Of a DNA stretch of 37,427 bases, positions 32,998 through 37,427 are shown one piece after another. Location: the NCBI RefSeq assembly GCF_014654675.1, contig NZ_BNBC01000005.1, positions 252,044 to 289,470 on the forward strand, written 5' to 3'. Origin of the DNA: Streptomyces spiralis (lineage in GTDB: Bacteria > Actinomycetota > Actinomycetes > Streptomycetales > Streptomycetaceae). Position numbers and translations under genes: made by a program. Position 1 is the stretch's first letter, and each line of letters opens with the position of its first letter. The notes under the pieces are model-generated. The model searched no databases. It was not told the DNA's origin and saw only the letters and a list, made by a program, of their open reading frames with translations.

Positions 32998-34605
32998 CTA
33001 GGCGGAAGCGGAGGGCCGGGCCATGGCCTTCACGAAGGCCCGCTCGACGTCGGCGGCGGACAGCACGCCGTAGATCTCCCCGGTCTCCTCCACCACGAGG
33101 TACTCGGTGGCCGGGGTGGCGCGCAGCACGTCCAGGAGCTGCTCGCCGGCCAGCTCGGCGGAGACGCGCATGCCGTCGGTGAGGTCCTGGGCGAGCTCGC
33201 TGGCGTACACCCAGGGGCGGCGGTGTTCGGGTACGCCGACGATGGCGGACTCGCGGACCAGGGAGAGCGGCTCGCCGTGGCCGTCGACGACGACGAGGGC
33301 GCGGGCACCGGCGGCGTTGGCGCGGCGCAGGGCCTCGGCGAGGGAGGTGTTGGTCTGGACGGGGACCGCACGCCGGGTGAGGGCGCGGGCGCGCAGTTCG
33401 GGGAGGTGTTCGCGCAGGCGGGCCATGCGCAGGCTGTTGCCGGCGCCGGTCCAGATGATCGCGGCGATGATGGCGGCGAGCAGGGCGTCGGTGACGGTGT
33501 CCATACCGACGCTGTCCTCGGCGGTGGAGCCGAGGGCGCCGGACTGGGTGAGCAGGGGCAGGCCGATGAGGACGGAGACGGCGAGGAGCCGGCCGACCCA
33601 GGCGGCGGCGACGGTGCCGGTCATCGGCCGGCCGGTGATCTTCCAGACGACGGCGCGGAGCATGCGGCCGCCGTCGAGGGGCAGGCCGGGCAGCAGGTTG
33701 AACGCGGCGACGATGAGGTTGGAGACCATCAGGGCGGCCAGGAGCACGCCGAGGACCGTGCCGCGTTCGACGGGCTGGAGGGCGAGGTAGAAGACGCCGG
33801 CAAGGACCAGGGAGAGCAGGGGGCCGACGAAGGCAAGGACGAACTCGCGGCCGGGGGTCTCGGCCTCCTTCTCGATCTCCGAGACACCGCCGAAGAACTG
33901 CAGGTGGATGCGGCGGACGGGGAGTTTGAAGCGGATCGCGGCGAGGGTGTGGGCGAGCTCGTGGACGAGGACGGAGCCGTAGAAGGCGACCGCGAAGAAG
34001 AGGGAGACCAGGTAGCGGGCGGCGCCGAGCTCGGGCAGCACGCGGTCGAGCTGGCCGCCGAAGACCCACGTGATCAGGGCGGCGACGAGGAACCAGCTGG
34101 GCCCCACGTAGACGGGCACACCGAAGGGCCGCCCCATGAGCAGCCCGCCTCCGGGCTCCCGGGGCCGCCGGGGCGGCGGTGCCTGACCGCCACCGGCGTG
34201 GGCGTGGGCGCGGTCGGGGTGGGTGTCGTGCTCGGGGTCGGTACCGGGGCCGGGGCCGGGGCCGGCGGCGCTGTCCCGGAAGGGCTCGTCGGCGGCGTCG
34301 GCCGGGCCGGCCGGGTGGTGGTCGCCTCCGTCGTCGGCAGCGTCGGCCGGGTGGTGGTCGGCTCCGTCGTCGGCAGCGTCGGCCGGGTGGTGGTCGCCTC
34401 GGTCGTCGGGGGCGGAGAAGTCCCCGCCGGGAGGTCCGTTCTCGTCCGGGGCGCGCTCGTCTCCCGCTCCGGGGCCGGGGTCGTGGCCGGGTGACTCCGG
34501 GCGGGCGGTGCCGTCGTGGGGTGCCGGGGCCGAGGGGCCCGTGCGGGGTTCGGTCGGCTCGTCGTTGCCGGACCGCGGCTGCCCGCTCCCGCCGCTCACG
34601 TCCAC
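32998..34605 (-). CDS. M50-family site-2-type metalloprotease with CBS domains
   Basis: 535 aa. The zinc site HELAH is at residues 215-219, the second motif is NLLPGLPLDGGRML, and about six membrane helices lie between residues 170 and 400. Two CBS domains fill the C-terminus. Intramembrane proteolysis of an anti-sigma factor or other membrane substrate is inferred from the family. Residues 1-156 are Pro/Gly/Asp/His-rich, low in complexity, and carry three 12-residue repeats encoded by a 36-bp tandem repeat. GTG 34605 has a GAGGGG ribosome-binding site 5 nt upstream; a short form from Met157 (34137) would match a typical family N-terminus. Confidence 0.92.
   Translation of the reverse strand: MDVSGGSGQPRSGNDEPTEPRTGPSAPAPHDGTARPESPGHDPGPGAGDERAPDENGPPGGDFSAPDDRGDHHPADAADDGADHHPADAADDGGDHHPAGPADAADEPFRDSAAGPGPGPGTDPEHDTHPDRAHAHAGGGQAPPPRRPREPGGGLLMGRPFGVPVYVGPSWFLVAALITWVFGGQLDRVLPELGAARYLVSLFFAVAFYGSVLVHELAHTLAAIRFKLPVRRIHLQFFGGVSEIEKEAETPGREFVLAFVGPLLSLVLAGVFYLALQPVERGTVLGVLLAALMVSNLIVAAFNLLPGLPLDGGRMLRAVVWKITGRPMTGTVAAAWVGRLLAVSVLIGLPLLTQSGALGSTAEDSVGMDTVTDALLAAIIAAIIWTGAGNSLRMARLREHLPELRARALTRRAVPVQTNTSLAEALRRANAAGARALVVVDGHGEPLSLVRESAIVGVPEHRRPWVYASELAQDLTDGMRVSAELAGEQLLDVLRATPATEYLVVEETGEIYGVLSAADVERAFVKAMARPSASA
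34309..34416. repeat. 36-bp tandem repeat, three copies, within the M50 protease gene
   Basis: Units at 34309-34344, 34345-34380 and 34381-34416. The first two differ at one position, and the third diverges at its end. They encode HHPADAADDG-type repeats in the disordered N-terminal region. The copies are contiguous, so this is not a CRISPR. Confidence 0.88.
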
Positions 34606-34777
34606 GGTGTCCCCTCGTTCGAAGCGCGTCTTCCGTGCCTGCCGGCCGGAAGGTCTCGGGTCGATGGTATGCGGCCGTGGCGAAGGCTTCCGCCCGGCAC
34701 CCCTGTGTTCTGCCCGCTGTCGTGCCCGTCACCCCGGACCGGGGCCGCGCGGCTGGGTCACTGTCAGTGGCGGGCCG

Positions 34778-34783
34778 TAAGGT
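34778..34783 (+). promoter_or_regulatory. Possible -10 of the small ORF / Cas4-like nuclease unit
   Basis: TAAGGT lies 6 nt before the ATG at 34790, which is the spacing expected for a leaderless transcript starting at the ATG. A -35 is not clear. Confidence 0.4.
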
Positions 34784-34789
34784 CTGTGG

Positions 34790-34984
34790 CATGGAGACCA
34801 CCACGGCGGGCGGGACGGAACCCGACGGCACCGAGACCGCACCGGCCGCTGAAGGCACCCCCGCACCGCCACCGGCCCCGGACCAGACACCGACCGCGAC
34901 GGCGGACGCCCCCATGCCCGGAGCGGATGGGTTCGGCGCGGTCGGGGCCGGTGCGGGGCGGCGAACCGGGCAGCCGACGCCGCG

Positions 34985-34988
<4 letters not shown>
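34790..34988 (+). CDS. Small Pro/Thr/Ala-rich ORF coupled to the Cas4-like nuclease
   Basis: 65-66 aa, composed mainly of Pro, Ala, Thr, Gly, Glu and Asp, with no domain I recognise. The ATG has a -10-like TAAGGT 6 nt upstream (possible leaderless start). Its TGA overlaps the GTG of the nuclease gene (GTGA). It could be a coupled leader peptide, or the original N-terminus of the nuclease detached by a frameshift. Coding potential is uncertain. Confidence 0.45.
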
Positions 34989-35908
<920 letters not shown>

Positions 35909-35930
35909 GGGCCCAGCGAAGGAGACTCAC

Positions 35931-36602
35931 GTGGCCATCCGCGTCCTACTGGTCGACGACCAGCCGCTGCTGCGCACCGGGTTCCGGATGATTCTGGAGG
36001 CGGAGCAGGACATCGCGGTCGTGGGCGAGGCCGGAGACGGCCTCCAGGCCCTGGACCAGGTGCGGGCCCTGCAGCCCGATGTGGTGCTGATGGACATCCG
36101 CATGCCGCGGATGGACGGGGTCGAGGCGACCCGGCAGATCACCGGACCCGGGCGGGACGGCCCGGCGAAGGTCCTGGTGCTGACCACCTTCGACCTCGAC
36201 GAGTACGTGGTGGAGGCGCTGCGCGCGGGCGCGAGCGGCTTCCTGCTGAAGGACGCCCCGGCCAACGAGCTGGTGCAGGCGATCCGAGTGGTCGCGGCCG
36301 GCGAGGCGATGCTGGCGCCGAGCATCACGCGCCGGCTCCTGGACAAGTACGCCACGCATCTTCCGTCCGGGGACGAGCCGGTGCCGGACACCCTGCACAC
36401 CCTGACCGAGCGTGAGGTCGAGGTGCTCAAGCTGGTGGCGCGCGGGCTGTCCAACGCGGAGATCGCCGCGGACCTGTTCGTCAGCGAGACGACGGTCAAG
36501 ACGCATGTCGGGCATGTGCTGACCAAGCTGGGGCTGCGCGACCGCGTGCAGGCGGCGGTGTACGCGTACGAGAGCGGTCTGGTGCGGCCCGGCGCGCAGT
36601 AG
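35931..36602 (+). CDS. NarL/FixJ-family response regulator
   Basis: 223 aa. The receiver domain is residues 1-120, with phosphoacceptor Asp55 (VVLMDIRMPRMDG), acid pocket LVDDQ (D9-D10), the conserved Thr in LTTFD and Lys in LLKDA. The LuxR-type helix-turn-helix (about 155-215) reads LTEREVEVLKLVARGLSNAEIAADLFVSETTVKTHV. No sensor kinase is adjacent, so it is an orphan here. The start is GTG 35931 with GGAG 6 nt upstream. The gene ends at a strong bidirectional terminator. Confidence 0.96.
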   Translation: MAIRVLLVDDQPLLRTGFRMILEAEQDIAVVGEAGDGLQALDQVRALQPDVVLMDIRMPRMDGVEATRQITGPGRDGPAKVLVLTTFDLDEYVVEALRAGASGFLLKDAPANELVQAIRVVAAGEAMLAPSITRRLLDKYATHLPSGDEPVPDTLHTLTEREVEVLKLVARGLSNAEIAADLFVSETTVKTHVGHVLTKLGLRDRVQAAVYAYESGLVRPGAQ

Positions 36603-36630
36603 GGCGGCGGCCGAACGCTTCCTGCGACGA

Positions 36631-36667
36631 GAGGCGCCCCTCCCGGAAGGTCCGGGAGGGGCGCCTC
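36631..36667. terminator. Bidirectional terminator between response regulator and peptide-binding protein genes
   Basis: Perfect 17-bp arms (36631-36647 and 36651-36667) with a 3-nt loop, between convergent stop codons. A further CGAC/GTCG pair flanks it across a 2-nt bulge. Confidence 0.92.
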
Positions 36668-36687
36668 GTCGTTCGTGCGGTGTGGCC

Positions 36688-37427
36688 TCAGCCGCTCACG
36701 CCGCGGCCGAGCTCCCACAGCTGCAGGGTGGAGGAGGAGTTGAGGGCGTACGCGGTGCCCGTGACGTCGTCGCGGGCGGCGACGTACTGCTTGCCCTGCC
36801 ACAGCGGAATCACCGGGACGTCGGTGGCGACGATGTTCTGGATGGTCGTCAGGCTGGAGGAGCCACGGTCGGCCTCACGCCGGGACTGCGGGATCAGGGT
36901 GTTGCGGATATCGCTGTTGGCGTACGGCGAACCGAGGAAGTTGTCCTTGTCGAGGAACGGCGCCAGGAAGTTGTCGGGGTCCGGGAAGTCCGGGAACCAG
37001 CCCATGCCGTAGACCTCGTACTGGCCCTTCTGCTCCGCCGGGCGGAACTGCCCCCACGGCGTGCCCTGGATGCTGACGTCGAACAGGCCGCTGGAGTTGA
37101 GCTGCTCCTGAAGGATCTCGAATTCCTTCTTGGTGGCCGAGCCGTAGTGGTCCGTCGTGTAGTGCAGCGTCAGCTTCACCGGAGTGGTGATGTCCGCCTT
37201 GGACAGCAGGGACTTGGCCTTGGTGACGTTCGGGTCGCCGTACTTGTTGAAGAACGAGTTGGAGTGGCCGGTGACGGCGGCCGGGACCAGCGAGAAGAGC
37301 GGCTCGGCCTGTGTGCCGTAGACCTTGGCGACGAGTTCGCTGCGGTTGACGACCTGGGCCATCGCCTGGCGCACGGCCTTGCTCTTCACCGACGGGGCGT
37401 CGGTGTTGAAGGCCAGGTAGCGGATCT
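36688..37427 (-). CDS. Peptide ABC transporter substrate-binding protein, family 5 (C-terminal part)
   Basis: The 3' end (about 246 codons) of a DppA/OppA-type binding protein; the 5' part lies beyond the right edge. The visible part includes RYLAFNTDAPSVKSKAVRQAMAQVVNR (SBP_bac_5 signature region), then GWFPDFPDPDNFLAPFL and VPVIPLWQGKQYVA near the C-terminus. It binds peptides or related ligands outside the membrane and delivers them to an ABC importer. Permease and ATPase genes are not in the window. Confidence 0.94.
   Translation of the reverse strand, partial: IRYLAFNTDAPSVKSKAVRQAMAQVVNRSELVAKVYGTQAEPLFSLVPAAVTGHSNSFFNKYGDPNVTKAKSLLSKADITTPVKLTLHYTTDHYGSATKKEFEILQEQLNSSGLFDVSIQGTPWGQFRPAEQKGQYEVYGMGWFPDFPDPDNFLAPFLDKDNFLGSPYANSDIRNTLIPQSRREADRGSSSLTTIQNIVATDVPVIPLWQGKQYVAARDDVTGTAYALNSSSTLQLWELGRGVSG

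Noticed and set aside
34309..34416. CRISPR-like repeats
   Set aside because: The 36-bp units are contiguous with no spacers, lie in a coding frame, and no cas genes are present apart from a Cas4-like nuclease fold shared with AddB.
36631..36667. Inverted-repeat end of a mobile element
   Set aside because: It is a compact 3-nt-loop hairpin between convergent genes with no transposase and no second copy.

Overview
The window looks like chromosomal DNA of a Streptomyces. It is very GC-rich, uses GTG and even TTG starts freely, carries a conservon, and contains the complete Pup-proteasome locus. The gene order agrees with what I remember of the S. coelicolor SCO1620-SCO1655 interval; that comparison is from memory, not from a search. 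Genes are tightly packed, mostly on the minus strand, and several transcription units are separated by long perfect stem-loops. I see no rRNA, tRNA, CRISPR array, insertion sequence or prophage.

Layout. 1-3678 (minus): a glycine betaine/proline-type ABC importer, with an ATPase and a permease fused to two tandem substrate-binding domains; the permease gene runs off the left edge. 3896-6811 (plus): a 5'-3' exonuclease-fold protein, a siderophore-interacting flavoprotein behind an iron box, and an RluA-type pseudouridine synthase. 6805-11458 (minus): a five-gene conservon (rarA-rarE) ending in a CYP157-type P450 that lacks the ExxR motif. 11842-16060 (minus): a HelY-type RNA helicase and tatA-tatC.

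16335-22175 (minus): the pafA side of the pupylation locus. It holds the Pup ligase PafA, two FKBP prolyl isomerases (one a lipoprotein), the WYL-domain regulators PafB and PafC, and two small proteins. An MFS exporter (22185-23453) with a divergent LacI-type regulator (23616-24632) sits between pafA and the proteasome core genes. 24708-30623 (minus): prcA, prcB, a small endonuclease VII-like gene, pup, dop and arc. Arc unfolds pupylated substrates and feeds the PrcBA chamber. PafA attaches Pup, and Dop deamidates and removes it. Pup ends in GGQ, which fits a need for Dop deamidation.

30867-37427: a small ferredoxin, a secreted protein, the tRNA m1A58 methyltransferase TrmI, an M50 site-2-type protease with CBS domains, a Cas4/RecB-like iron-sulfur nuclease preceded by a small coupled ORF, an orphan NarL-family response regulator, and the C-terminal part of a peptide ABC transporter binding protein cut by the right edge.

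Most genes belong to known families. Points worth a second look are the tandem binding domains, the P450 with EQSLW in place of ExxR and a long Pro-rich tail, a collagen-like tail on PafC, the degenerate endonuclease overlapping the proteasome beta-subunit propeptide, overlapping palindromes upstream of tatA, and the small ORF in front of the Cas4-like nuclease.
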